The notes under the pieces are model-generated. The model ran no database searches. It was not told where the DNA came from and saw only the letters and a list, made by a program, of their open reading frames with translations. A program made the translations under genes and the position numbers. Of a DNA stretch of 64,000 nt, positions 46,010-56,366 are shown piece after piece; the stretch's first letter is position 1, and each line of letters begins with the position of its first letter. This DNA comes from Thinopyrum elongatum (taxonomy: Eukaryota; Streptophyta; Magnoliopsida; Poales; Poaceae). The stretch covers positions 335,900,409 to 335,964,408 of the forward strand of contig CM022299.1 of assembly GCA_011799875.1 (NCBI GenBank), written 5' to 3'.

Positions 46010-47300
46010 GTGTTTTTGGGGGGGGGGGGAAGGTGCGTGAGAGATAGACAGGGAATATATGTCCATGATATCTCAAACAAAAAATGTAACACATGCAATG
46101 TGGGCGAAATAGAGGCCTGGATATATCATATATAGAGGGGGCGATCCACGAGAAGAGAGTGGAGGTATCATCAGCGTAAGATATCCATAGAATCGAAGAG
46201 AGGGATGAAGTGTGTGTGTGTGTGTGCGCGATCGATAAAGAGTGCCATCGAATTTGTGTGTGCCCACGTCAAAGATATAGGGTGGCTGGCCTACTGGAAT
46301 GTGAGAGGGGACAGGTGCAGTTTTGTCTCTGTGGCATGGATACCTACCTACAGCGTTCGACTATCGGTGTGTGTGTGTGTGTGGGGGGGGGGGGGCAGAG
46401 ACCTAACTATAGAGGTAGAACGACTGGTATATGTGTGGAGGAGGAGAGAGACCTACCTTATGTATTTTGGGAGATCGATCGGCATTCATGCATATGTGTA
46501 GGAGAGGAATAAGGTTGGGTGAGAGACAAAGCTAGAGTGTCGAAGGGGTTGGTGGTGGAGTTGCTTCTCACAAATGGTGGGAGAGGCCTGCTAGACAAAC
46601 GGAGGGCACGCCTGTAATACCAATAAGAGAGGGGATGCCTGCCTGTCTGTGCACGTGCGTGTGAGAGACGGGTCAGGAGGCATGCATGAATGATGAGGGG
46701 GGATGATATGGCTGTGGTAAGCAAACGTAACTACATATGAAGATCAATCGTCCTATGCCGGAGAAAGGAAGAGACATAACTTGTGAGGTACGTCGATCGA
46801 TGCGTGGGGAAAAAGAGTTATAGTCGACCTAGGTATATGTAGGGAGATCGATCGGTATACATGCATGCATGTGTTGTAAGCAAATAAGGCCCCGAGAGAA
46901 GGATAGAGAGAGAGAGGGATGCGGCTAGGAGGTGGTGTGAGAGGCCTACTTTGTCGAGGGGGAAGGAGTGTGTGAGTATGAGATCGATGAAAAGAGGGGC
47001 CGGAGTGTGCACATGTGTGGAACCGTATTAGACAGAGGGGGGCATGGACAGTGAGAAGAGAAGAGGGAAAGCTGTGTTTGTGGTAGGCACACTTGGCTAG
47101 AGAGGTAAATAGATTGGTGTGTGCCGGAAAGATGGAGCTGGGGGGCCTACACACACCGTGGGTGAACGACCTAAAGAGAAATGACGAATGTGCGTGATGG
47201 AGCTAGAGAATGCTGAGGGAGGGTGAAAGGGAGGCGGGCGTGTGCATGCACGAGAGAAAGTTAGTGCTAGCTACAAAGATAAGAGGATTGTGTGGGTGTA
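46010..47300. repeat. Purine-rich GA/GT microsatellite-like region with diffuse about 370-bp duplication
   Basis: Many GAGAGA and GTGTGT runs, G tracts at 46019-46029 and 46383-46395, and GT runs at 46208-46226 and 46365-46382. GGGAGATCGATCGG followed by ATGCAT occurs near 46470 and again near 46840. Long frames on both strands are composition artefacts. Confidence 0.75.
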
Positions 47301-48050
47301 AAAGACGAATAGAGATCATAATTCATTATAAAAGTTGATTCAGATATTTGAAGAAGATATCATAGAGTTTTAAACCGACGCATGCATGAATATATATAAT
47401 GGTGATACACATGGTGTGGTTATGAACATGTTATACTACATATAATATATAGAACATTTATTTGAATTTGTGATAATGTGTGGCTTTTGCAGCTCAGGGC
47501 TAAATACTTGTCATAATGTAGGGGGCGGGGCACTATACTTTGTGTGATAAACACAGTGTACGTATGAAACATGGTTTAGATTATGAAGATCTAGTTAGTA
47601 CATCAAATGTACTATTGTTTGGAATCAACATCAAGTGTATTCAAAATTTTGAATTTGAGTTCATATAGTACACATAGTTCATATCTATCTCTATAGTAAT
47701 CATGTGGTGTGTTGTTAAGATAATATACGAATGATGGTTTAACTTGGCAACAATCATGATTGTAGATTCAAATTCAAATAGAGAAACAAATTCAAATTTA
47801 GTTCGAATTGCAGCGGTAGTATAGACATCTGGAATGCACTAAAATGTTTGTATGAGTAGGTTACATGCATTATACAACCAGCAAAAAAATTTAATTGGAC
47901 ATAACATGGATTCATAGCTTTGAATAGCATTTGTACAGTAAAACGGGACAAGACTCTCTCTTTGTGTGGTGCGAATAGTTCTATTTTTTTTGTTTTTTTC
48001 ATTGAGGGAAGTGCGAATTGATTTGGTACGTACATTATTACACGTTAGGC
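47301..48050. other. AT-rich non-coding stretch of the CACTA interior
   Basis: No frame, repeat or terminal structure is seen. It may include the promoter region of the gene that follows. Confidence 0.4.
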
Positions 48051-48289
48051 TTGTCCCTAAATTTGAACCTGCGCCTTGTTATCCCAAAAATTCAGATATC
48101 GTGCTCCCAAAACTTGCGCCTCCATAACCCGCGTCTTGCTATCCCAAAATTACAATGCACGCGAAAACTCCTTCCAGCTGCCAAATCCCGACACGCAAAA
48201 TCTAACTTCTAACCCTGAGCCAAAAGGGCCGCTAGTTCAAATCGGTGGGGGTACTTTTGTAACACACCCTACATTTTGGACAAGCACGT

Positions 48290-50395
48290 CCCTAAGTCAT
48301 GGTTCCCCCCTCCCATCACCTCCTTTTCGCCATTCGAAATCCCAGGCCGCCATAACCTCTCTGCTCCAGCCGCGAAACCCCACCCTCCTCCGTCTGCCAT
48401 CCCACCGCTGCCCAGCTGGAGCCTCTTCCCCGACGACATCATCCACCGCAACAGCTCGACGTCTCTCATCCACCTCCCCGAATGAGGATCCGTCGTCGAT
48501 CTCGTCATCCCGCTGGTTCAGCCGCCCCATCCTCCACCTCCAAGGAGCTGCTCCGACGATCGCCTCGTCTATCGCGGCTGATCCATCCCCACAGCGCCGC
48601 CTTAACCAGCTCCACCGGAACCGCAGCATCCTCACCAACTCCTCGGACCAAGCTGAGGCCTACTCGGCGCCACCAAAGAGGTTGTACACTCATCACATCA
48701 CACCTTCTCCTTAACTCGACCTCCTGGCGCCGACGGTGCTCGATCCTGCACCCCCATCGTGCGGCTACCTCGAAGTCAGTGTCGCCGGCTACACCTCCAC
48801 GACGGCTCTCCCCCAGTGCAAGGCTCCCTCGGCGGCGGCGTCCACACCAGCTAGATCTGCTGCTGCTGCTGCTCCGGCTCTCGCTCGCTCACGCTGCTGC
48901 TGCTCTGGCTCTTGCTCGCGCGTGCTGCTGCTGCTGCTCCGGCTCTTGCTCGCCCGCGCTGCTGCTGCTGCTCCATCTCTCGCTCGCTTGCGCTGCTGCT
49001 GTTGCTGCTCTCTCTCTCACTCGGTCGCACCACTGCTCTGCTCTTCCCCTCGCTTGTGCTGCTGCTATGCTCTTGCTCTCGCTCGCGCTGCTGATGCTGG
49101 TACATGGGCTGCTGTAGCTACACGAGTTGCTGCTCTGGCTCTAGTTCGCGTTGCTCCTCCAGGCGCTGCTGCTCCGGCTGCTATCTACTATTGTGTTCCC
49201 TGTCGATTGCCTGTTGATTTAGATCACTGTTTCTCTACTACTAGTGCTCGAGCAGCCTAAACTACATGTGAAGTGCCTCTCTGCTACCAGTGCGTTCAGT
49301 TTCGACAGTAACATTCAGATCCCATGGTAAATTTTAGTTTCGACAGTTAAGTTCAGAGTCAACAGTTTTTACCTCATCTGTTGTAGTCAGGTGTTTTTTG
49401 GTGATGTAAATTTTACATCTATCACTTTTTGGTAATGTATTTTACTTCATCTATTAGAGATGCTATTAGAACCCCACTTGAGATTAACGATGTCTATCTT
49501 GTACTGCTTCAGCCTCGACGTCTTATGGCTCGCCGGAGCTGCACCAACGACGAAACCATCCATCACAACAGAGCAGTAGCCTGGACGCCGTCTACAGACG
49601 CCTCAAATCTTCCCCCACACCTCCGACAGCCACCTCTACCGCAACTTCTTCAGCGACCAACCCAATGATGCTGAGGTCGACATGGCTACGCCTAAGAGGT
49701 TGTACACTTGTCGCATCACTTATTACTCTACATTCATGTCGATCCATTAGGGCTATTTTGGTTCAAAGGAAAAAGTGAAGGAAAAACATAGCAATAGGAA
49801 ATTTTCCTATGGTACTCTACTATTCAATTATTCATGCATTTCGTTGAAAGGAATGGAGCAAAACATCCACCTGGACCTACTTTTCAAAATCCGATGCATG
49901 AAAACAAGACTAAGTGCATTAGTGGCAGAATAACATTCTAACTGTACACACTTTCATAAGGTTTCACTTTAATTTGGCCATGTTTCTTTGCATTCCTCTG
50001 CTCTTCCAATTCCTGTGAACCAAACACCCAAGTTGACAGAAATCCTTTGTTTACAAATGCTCTATTTCCCACGTGCATTCCTATCCTATTCCGGTGTTTT
50101 TCTTATCCCTGTGTTTTTAGAATCGTGCAAGCCAAAGGAGCCCTTACAGAATCACTTCAGTTACAGATAGGTGTCGAAGAAAACTTTGTGTGGTTTGTCC
50201 TGCTCCTGCCGCGACGTCGTCCACCTCACCTGAGCTGCTCCATCGACAGAAGCATCTACCATACCAGACATCATGACTCCTGACCGTGTTTCGCTGCCTC
50301 AGATCTCCTTCCCCGCCGCCAGCACCCACCGCAACTGCATCACCATCATCGACTCAGCAGATGAACCTGAGGAGTAAACGGGTCCACAAGATAGG
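48290..50395 (+). pseudogene. Triplicated N-terminal exon region of the CACTA transposase-like gene
   Basis: Three exon-like pieces encode related peptides. Piece 1 ends at 48680 (LHRNRSILTN..AEAYSAPPKR), piece 2 ends at 49698 (LYRNFFSDQPNDAEVDMATPKR) and piece 3 ends near 50390 (THRNCITIIDSADEPEE, then TAA). Pieces 1 and 2 are both followed by GTTGTACAC, a shared donor context. This fits repeated duplication of an N-terminal exon before the main exons at 50754-53780. Which one was used cannot be told. Piece 3 has a stop before its donor. The function is unknown; the peptides are low-complexity and hydrophilic. Confidence 0.5.
48855..49165. repeat. GCT-rich minisatellite in a presumed intron
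   Basis: Unit about 42-45 bases with GCTGCTGCTGCTCCGGCTCT and (C/T)TCGCTCGC. Seven or so diverged copies. Open frames (poly-Ala, poly-Cys, poly-Leu) across it are repeat artefacts. Confidence 0.85.
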
Positions 50396-50753
50396 TCGCA
50401 CTCTTTTGCTTAATATTACCTGCTACTTTATCATCCTATTCACCTCTTAGACCCCAAGTCAGGTCCAAATTAATGTTCAAACTTGAGTTTTAAAATACTT
50501 GTGGGGCACATATCGAGGCAGCAATGAATAGTATCTCTTTCTATTATCTGGTTCACCTAGGGTTTGCCTATGTTGTTCATCTTGGGTGGGAAACAAACAG
50601 TAAAGCAATCATCATCTGTCTTTTTATTAATTAAAGCTATCATCAGCCTGCTATCATTACTTTTGAATGTATCCACTGGTTGTTACCATCACTCTAGATT
50701 TCTGCATCCCCTCCTTACATAATCTCACTATATTTTCTTCGTATGCATGTCAG

Positions 50754-53700
50754 ATATTGCACATAGTCATGCTAAACATGTAGAGAAAAAGAGAAGAGTT
50801 TTGCGCGGCAATACAATGTCATGCAGACATCGCTCCATGGTGGGTGCAATGGCAAACCCTCCCCCCTCCAGATTGTAATTCAGAGGAAGATATCTATTCT
50901 GAGGCGGATTCAGACGGAGCTGACCACTCCTATTTACCCCCCGAGGTGTTTGCTCTAACTTGGCATGATAATGTTGGTCATATCATGCATATGTTGCCTT
51001 GTAGTGCCTATTTTCGACATCATATTTGTCATCTTCTTAGTTTAGACATGTTCTGTAATGCCACATGTTTAGTTTCTATATCATATATGTGAATTATGCA
51101 ATCTCATCTCTTTTAACCAGCCATAATATATGTGAAATATGCACTGTTTAACCAGGCATCATATATTTGAATGATATCTTGCCAATCCTTTTCTTCATTA
51201 CATTTCCATTTGTCGACAATGTTTGTACATTCAACTACTCTTCCTGTGAATCAGCCATTTGAGTGGGTGATGGAAAAATCTGGAGTGAAAACAAGGTCTT
51301 TAGAGCAGACTATGCTACCTGTCGAAGCAGATCTCTTGCTGGGTCCCGATAGCTCCTCAGAGATGGATTCAGAGATAGATGACCAGTCGTATTCCCCCAC
51401 CAAGGTGTATGTTCTAACTTGGCACGGTTATACTGCTCATATCATGCATATGGTGTCTTGCATTGCATAGTTTATACATCATATACACAATATTCAACAC
51501 CATGTTCTTAGTTCTGACATCATATATGCGAATGCCCTCTGCTTAGTATATAAATCACATATGTGAATTATATTATGTGATCCTGATTACTTAGATAACA
51601 TGTATATGAATTATGTCATGCAAACCTGTTTACTAAAGACATCATATAATTATCTCATGCCATCCTGTTTAGTTAGTCATCATATCTTTGAATTATGTCC
51701 TGCTATGCTATCCAGTTTAGATAGACATCATATATGTGAAATTATGTCATGCTATCCTTTTTAGTTAAAAAATATACATGTGAACTATTTCATGCCCTCT
51801 TTTTTCCACACTATCTATTGCATCTGTCTCTCATACAAGGTTTATACATTCAACTACGTTTCTTATTTACAACCATTTGAATTGGAGCGGGTGATGGCAG
51901 TATCTAGCGGAGTAAAAATACGGTCTTCAAATAAAACAGTGCTACCTCTTGGTGGAGATAGCACCCCGGTAGTACATGCACGAGAACCAGCCCTACCACA
52001 CATAACCCAGACTCTTGCAGATTGTACCCCTGGTGCAATGGACAGAGAACCAAGTTCACCCAATCTAACCCCAACCCTAGCAGATAGTAACCCAGTTCCA
52101 GTTGACACAACACCATCTCCGCCACAGAGCTCCCAAACAATAGCAGTTAGTAAGGCAGCTCCAGTGCCCAAAGCACCAGTACTACCATGGCGATCCCCAA
52201 CTCCACCTGTTAGTACACCTATTCCTGTGGACGAAGCACAATCAGCCATTCATAGTTTAGCATCTATCGCATTTGATGTTGTTAAATCCTATGTGCGTAT
52301 CTTCTCATCATGGAAATATTATACTGAAGATGAAGGAAAATGCCAGTTGCAGGTGTTCGTCCAGGAGTTATGTGTAAGTAATGTTATTCATGGCAATTAC
52401 TCTGCTTTGTCCCATACATTCTACCTCCATGCTGGTTAAAATACAGCAAATGTTCCCATTTTTCTCTATAGAGAAGGACCGATTTGGAAACTCAGGATGA
52501 GGTAACCTATGCTAATACCTCTGCTATATTCAAGAATGTTTGGTGGTAGTATCAGAATTACCTGAAGAAAACGTACTTCACTGGCAAAGAAACTCATCAA
52601 ATTCCCTTATGTTCTCCTGAGACACATTTACGGGACGATGACTGGGAAGGGCTTGTTCTGTACTGGTCCCGAACCAAGAATTTGGTAAGGTCTATGAGCT
52701 CATTTTTTATTTTTAAGTACTATATGCCTGTGTCTTACTGTACTTTGTTCGTGTAGAACAAGTGCTTAAACCTGAAGAACAACTGTTCTCATTTAAGATT
52801 CCATTGCTATGGTGCATACTGATTTGCTCTTGTATCACTGTATTTACTCATACAAACTTATTTTTAAATTAAAGGATCCAATCGAAACTCCAATGGCACA
52901 ACAGGTATGTTTAAGCATGTTTCTTTAACATGTTTGCTCTTCTAAATGGCTCTATTGATTTCAATTTCAATTGTGTATACAATTGCCTTCTCATATCCTG
53001 CACATTACTATCATCACAACAGAGCCAATAGTGTTGTTGTACATGTATACCCGTGGCACCCATCTGAAATCTTGTTGTGCCGTGTAGTTTCCCACACTTG
53101 TATTCTTTCAATGCTGCTTTGTCTTGAAATGATTTGATTTGCACCGTGTCTCTATTTTGATTTGGCAAGACAATGCAGTGACCATAGGACATAGATATAT
53201 GTTTGTTTGATGCTTTTATTATGTACTACTTGGCAATAGAAGACTTGGTAGTTTAATCCTGTCCACCTTCCTACTGAACTGGTTCACCGAAATGAGTTTC
53301 ACCGAAATGTTTGCTTGTTTCTTCTTTTAGAATGCTGACAGAATATTGGGGAAGAGTACCTTATTAAGCAATGGTAATGGAAGTAATGTAGATAAGGTTT
53401 AGGATAGTGAGACATCCTTGTTGGTCTCCAACAAAGCTGATAAAACGGCTAAGGAACACTATCTTGAAGGCAGTGAGACAACCCCAAAGTCCTTTCTTGG
53501 TGTAGTGTTTGAGTTACTGGCCACTACCGCAGACACAAGCTCTTCGAACTCACTGTCTGAATCAGTTCGGTTTCTTGAGTCTCAACTACAAGCTGAAAGA
53601 CATCGATCAGTTGTGCTGCGACAAGAAGCCGAAGGACTGCGGAAGTCACTTGCGAATTCAAATGCATAGTTTCTGGTGCAACAACAAGCGTTGGAGGGTT

Positions 53701-53780
53701 TTAGCGCCAAACAGGAGAAAGCTAATAAGCTTGCTAAGCTTATTGCCAGCATGGTGGATACCCATGATAACATTTCTTGA
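50754..53780 (+). pseudogene. Plant transposase-like gene (Transposase_24/En-Spm-associated) of the CACTA element, broken
   Basis: Exons by frame and splice sites are 50754-50945, 51255-51404, 51873-52373, 52472-52684, 52757-?, 52875-52904 and 53331-53780. The 51873 exon is Pro/Ser/Thr-rich and ends AFDVVKSYVRIFSSWKYY. The next has KKTYFTGKETHQIPLCSP and DWEGLVLYWSRTKN, the W-x-x-W-S-type core known from the plant En/Spm transposase family (PF03004). The last encodes a coiled coil (FLESQLQAERHRSVVLRQEAEGL). Exons 1-2 have repeated acidic blocks (NSEEDIYSEADSDG; SSSEMDSEIDDQSYSP). Lesions: an extra C in a C6 run (50861-50866), acceptor AG changed to AA before 51873, and TAG at 52547, 53400 and 53667. 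The 52757 piece loses its frame soon after NKCLNLKNN. In such elements this protein may bind ends or help the main transposase, but this copy is dead. Confidence 0.72.
51030..51790. repeat. Diverged AT-rich tandem repeats in introns
   Basis: The phrase CATCATATATGTGAATTATG followed by C/TATGC(C/T)ATCCTGTTTAG recurs roughly every 45-50 bases with variation. Confidence 0.65.
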
Positions 53781-53828
53781 GTTCTTCTGAAGTTGTTTCA
53801 GTTATGGACTTGTTTTGGTGCCACGTTT

Positions 53829-53932
53829 ATTTGCACTGGTGGCCAACTTAGATGGCCAGTGTATGTAATATGCTGCTTTGCTCCCTATATTTGCACTGGT
53901 GGAGAACTTTGATGCCCAGTGGATGTAATATG
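53829..53932. repeat. 60-bp tandem duplication in the 3' flank of the transposase-like gene
   Basis: ATTTGCACTGGTGG..AACTT(A/T)GATG(G/C)CCAGTG..ATGTAATATG occurs at 53829 and exactly 60 bases later at 53889. Confidence 0.9.
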
Positions 53933-54059
53933 TGTAATAGCCGTAATAGCCTAGCGTTAGTTGCTTGCTTATTTATTTCCTTATTATCTTGTTTAGTTGT
54001 TTGCTTGTAGTCACTGCAGTTCTTTTTCCGCATTTTTTAGTGGCCACAATAACCTACTT

Positions 54060-54960
54060 TTTATAAGTAGGCCACAATAAACATGGGCAACATACGGACC
54101 GTTGTAACCATGGTCCTGCTACCTGCTGTAGTGACCGTGGGCCTCCTACGGGCCATAGGATCCATGGGCCTTCTACGGGCTATATAATCAATGGGCCTTA
54201 TACGTGCCGTATGATCGATTGGCCAAACATGAGCTGTACTATTTGTGGACCAATAACGGTCCGCAAAATGGGCTGTAAACGGGCTAGAGTGGAAATCGTC
54301 TGTTTATGGCCAGACCATAACGGGCCGTTAATAGGCCGAAATGCATAATGGGCTTAATTCTATCGACAGGCATCACGGGTCGTTAATGGGCCGTATTTGA
54401 TGACGCTATGAAAACAGCCCAATGGGTTAACGGGCCACAAATGGGCCGACTATAATGACGGGCTGAATTTGGCCCACAAGCGGAACAGGCCAGTAACGGA
54501 CCGTAAGTAACCGAATGCTGGAAATGAGCCCAAAAATAAATGGGCCCTTAGAAGGCCGAAAGTTAACACAGGCTGGAAACGGCCCAACGAAATAATGGGC
54601 CGTTAATGGGTATAAAGCGATACACTATTCATTATGGGCCAGCTTCACCACGGGCCTTTAATGGGCCTAGAGTTACAAAGGGCCTTGTATGGGCCGAAAG
54701 ACGTCATGGGCCATACATGGACCGGAAGTTACAACGGGCTGGAATCATATTGGACTGCATAGATGACGCTACTGGGCCTAATTCGGATAGGCCATAACAA
54801 GCCGTGAGTTAGCGAGCTGTAAATGGGCTATATGCGAACATGCCGTTAACAGGCTTTCTGTGGGCCGGCCCGCTACCTTTTGACCAAGTCAAACAGGCCG
54901 GCCTTTTCACCTGAATGGGCCTTTGTTGGGTCGTGCCACATATCGACGTATCATAGGCGC
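54060..54960. repeat. GGGCC/GGCCC-rich subterminal repeat region (right end of CACTA)
   Basis: Dozens of ATGGGCC, ACGGGCC and GGGCCGTTAAT-type phrases spaced 15-40 bases. They form the right-hand counterpart of the left GATGAACAG region. No gene. Confidence 0.8.
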
Positions 54961-55346
54961 CTCTCGTCCAATGAGTGGATGCCACCTGACCCAACGCTGA
55001 GCCGACACGTGGTTCCTCTGGCCATTGAGAATTTTACACGTGTAAAATCCCCATTGGTCCGGGCTGTTAACGGGTTATCGGATCCAAACCGGAACCCGAT
55101 AGCTTAATGGCGACCCGTTACGGTGGATGCCATGTGTCGGTTACCCTTGATGAAAGCACTTCCATGACGCGCCATTTATTGTCATGGAAGTGGACACTTC
55201 CGTGATGATAATTTTGGTATTGTCATGGAACACTTCTACGACAGCACAGGTATGACTATCTTGATTCTGTCATAAAATTATCATGGATGTACATGCATGA
55301 CAGAAAATGTGGCCTACCATGACAAACACGTATATAAACGGAAGTG
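54961..55346. other. Right subterminal region of CACTA
   Basis: Contains GTCATGGAAGTG, CACTTCCGTGATGAT and ATGACAGAAAATG phrases partly inverted with respect to each other and echoed near the left end (CTATGACAAAAAATCATGACA near 27901). Confidence 0.65.
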
Positions 55347-55360
55347 TTTTTTTTGTAGTG
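55347..55360 (-). repeat. CACTA terminal inverted repeat, right
   Basis: TTTTTTTTGTAGTG on the plus strand, reverse complement of the left end. Confidence 0.93.
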
Positions 55361-55650
55361 GCGGGAGCTGCCAGGGGCCCACAAGCCTGCTAGGCACGCC
55401 CCCTGGGCTTGTGGCGCCCTGGTGGCCCGCTCTAATAATTTCCTTTGCCAATATTTCTTATATATTCTGAAATAATTCTTCATAAATTTTTAGCTCAATC
55501 CGAGAACTTCTATTTCTGCACAAAAACAACACCATGGCAATTCTGCTGAAAACAACGTCTATCCGGGTTAGTTCCATTCAAATCATGCAAATCAGAGTCC
55601 AAAACAAGAGCAAAAGTGTTTGGAAATGTAGATACGTTTGGGACATATCA
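55361..55650 (-). repeat. LTR of the minus-strand LTR retrotransposon, 5' portion
   Basis: On the minus strand the LTR starts at 55650 with TGATATGTCCCAAACGTATC and passes the CAGCAGAATTGCCATGGTG landmark and the GC-rich block 55370-55432. It then stops at the CACTA insertion. The first bases (GCG, 55361-55363) are the second copy of the CACTA target duplication. Confidence 0.85.
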
Positions 55651-56366
55651 ACTCCTCCAAGCTTAACTCATTGCTTGTTCTCAAGCAATTCAGTTGACAA
55701 ACTGAAAGTGATAAAGAAAAACTTTTACAAACTCTTTTCGTTCTTGTTATTGTAAATATACCTAACTAATGCTCAAGCTTTCAGCAAGGATTATGAACTA
55801 ACCATATTCATGATGACATTTAGGTCTCATATTTACTCATACCAATGGCATAACCAACTAGCGAGCAATAATAAGATATCTCGGATGCCAACAATTTGTC
55901 AAAACAATCATGATATAATATGATAACATGGTATCTCGCTAGCCCTTTCTGAGACCGCAAAACATAAATGTAGAGCACCTCTGAAGTTCAAGCAGCGAAT
56001 AAACATTGTAATTCATGGTAGGAAAGATCCAGTCATGTCACACTCAACATTAACTATACTCAATGCATAAGAATGACAATAGTGCTCACCAACTAGCGCT
56101 TAAATGAGAGGGTGGTGACTCAACGATAAAAGTTAATAGCATAAGAGTAAATGGATAAGTCCTTCGCAGAGGGAAGCAGGGATTTGTAGAGGTGTCAGAG
56201 CTCGAAGCTTAAAACATAGACGAATATAATTTTGGGAGGTATGCCTTTCCTGTCAATGTCACGACCAAGAGTTATCAATATCTTCCATGCTAAACAAATT
56301 AGCGGCGATTCCCAAGCGGAAAAGGTAAAGTTTACTCCCCCTCCACCAACAATCACAAGCCATGGC
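55651..56366 (-). mobile_element. 3' interior of the minus-strand LTR element next to its 3' LTR
   Basis: The minus strand matches the 3' interior of the element at 56367 (about 62340-63063): GGAGGGGGAGTAAACTTTAC, GAAAGGCATACCTCCCAAAA, GGGCTAGCGAGATACCATG, and AAGCTTGGAGGAGT just before the LTR, the polypurine position. It is cut at 56366 by insertion of the same-family element in the opposite direction. The remainder should lie beyond the window. Confidence 0.82.

Larger units (their letters stand above)
27771..55360 (+). mobile_element. Large CACTA DNA transposon (27.6 kb), probably non-autonomous
   Basis: The left end is CACTACAAAAAAAAGACACA and the right end read inward is CACTACAAAAAAAACACTTC: 14 identical terminal bases of the CACTA (En/Spm) type. 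A 3-bp duplication GCG flanks it (27768-27770 and 55361-55363), as CACTA elements make. The disrupted LTR rejoins cleanly when it is removed. Subterminal regions hold many short repeats (GATGAACAG on the left, GGGCC/GGCCC on the right), the usual transposase-binding arrangement. Inside are an F-box/FBD-type gene (minus) and a plant-transposase-like second gene (plus), but no TNP2-like main transposase frame. The unusual length comes largely from internal tandem duplications. The strand given is that of the transposase-related gene. Confidence 0.88.

Noticed and set aside
46205..47154. Frames on both strands in the GA/GT-rich region
   Set aside because: Low-complexity purine-rich DNA leaves stops out by composition; no motif.
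48482..49260. Long frames rich in Leu, Ala, Cys or Ser on the plus strand
   Set aside because: They run through the GCT minisatellite in several frames at once, so they are repeat artefacts.
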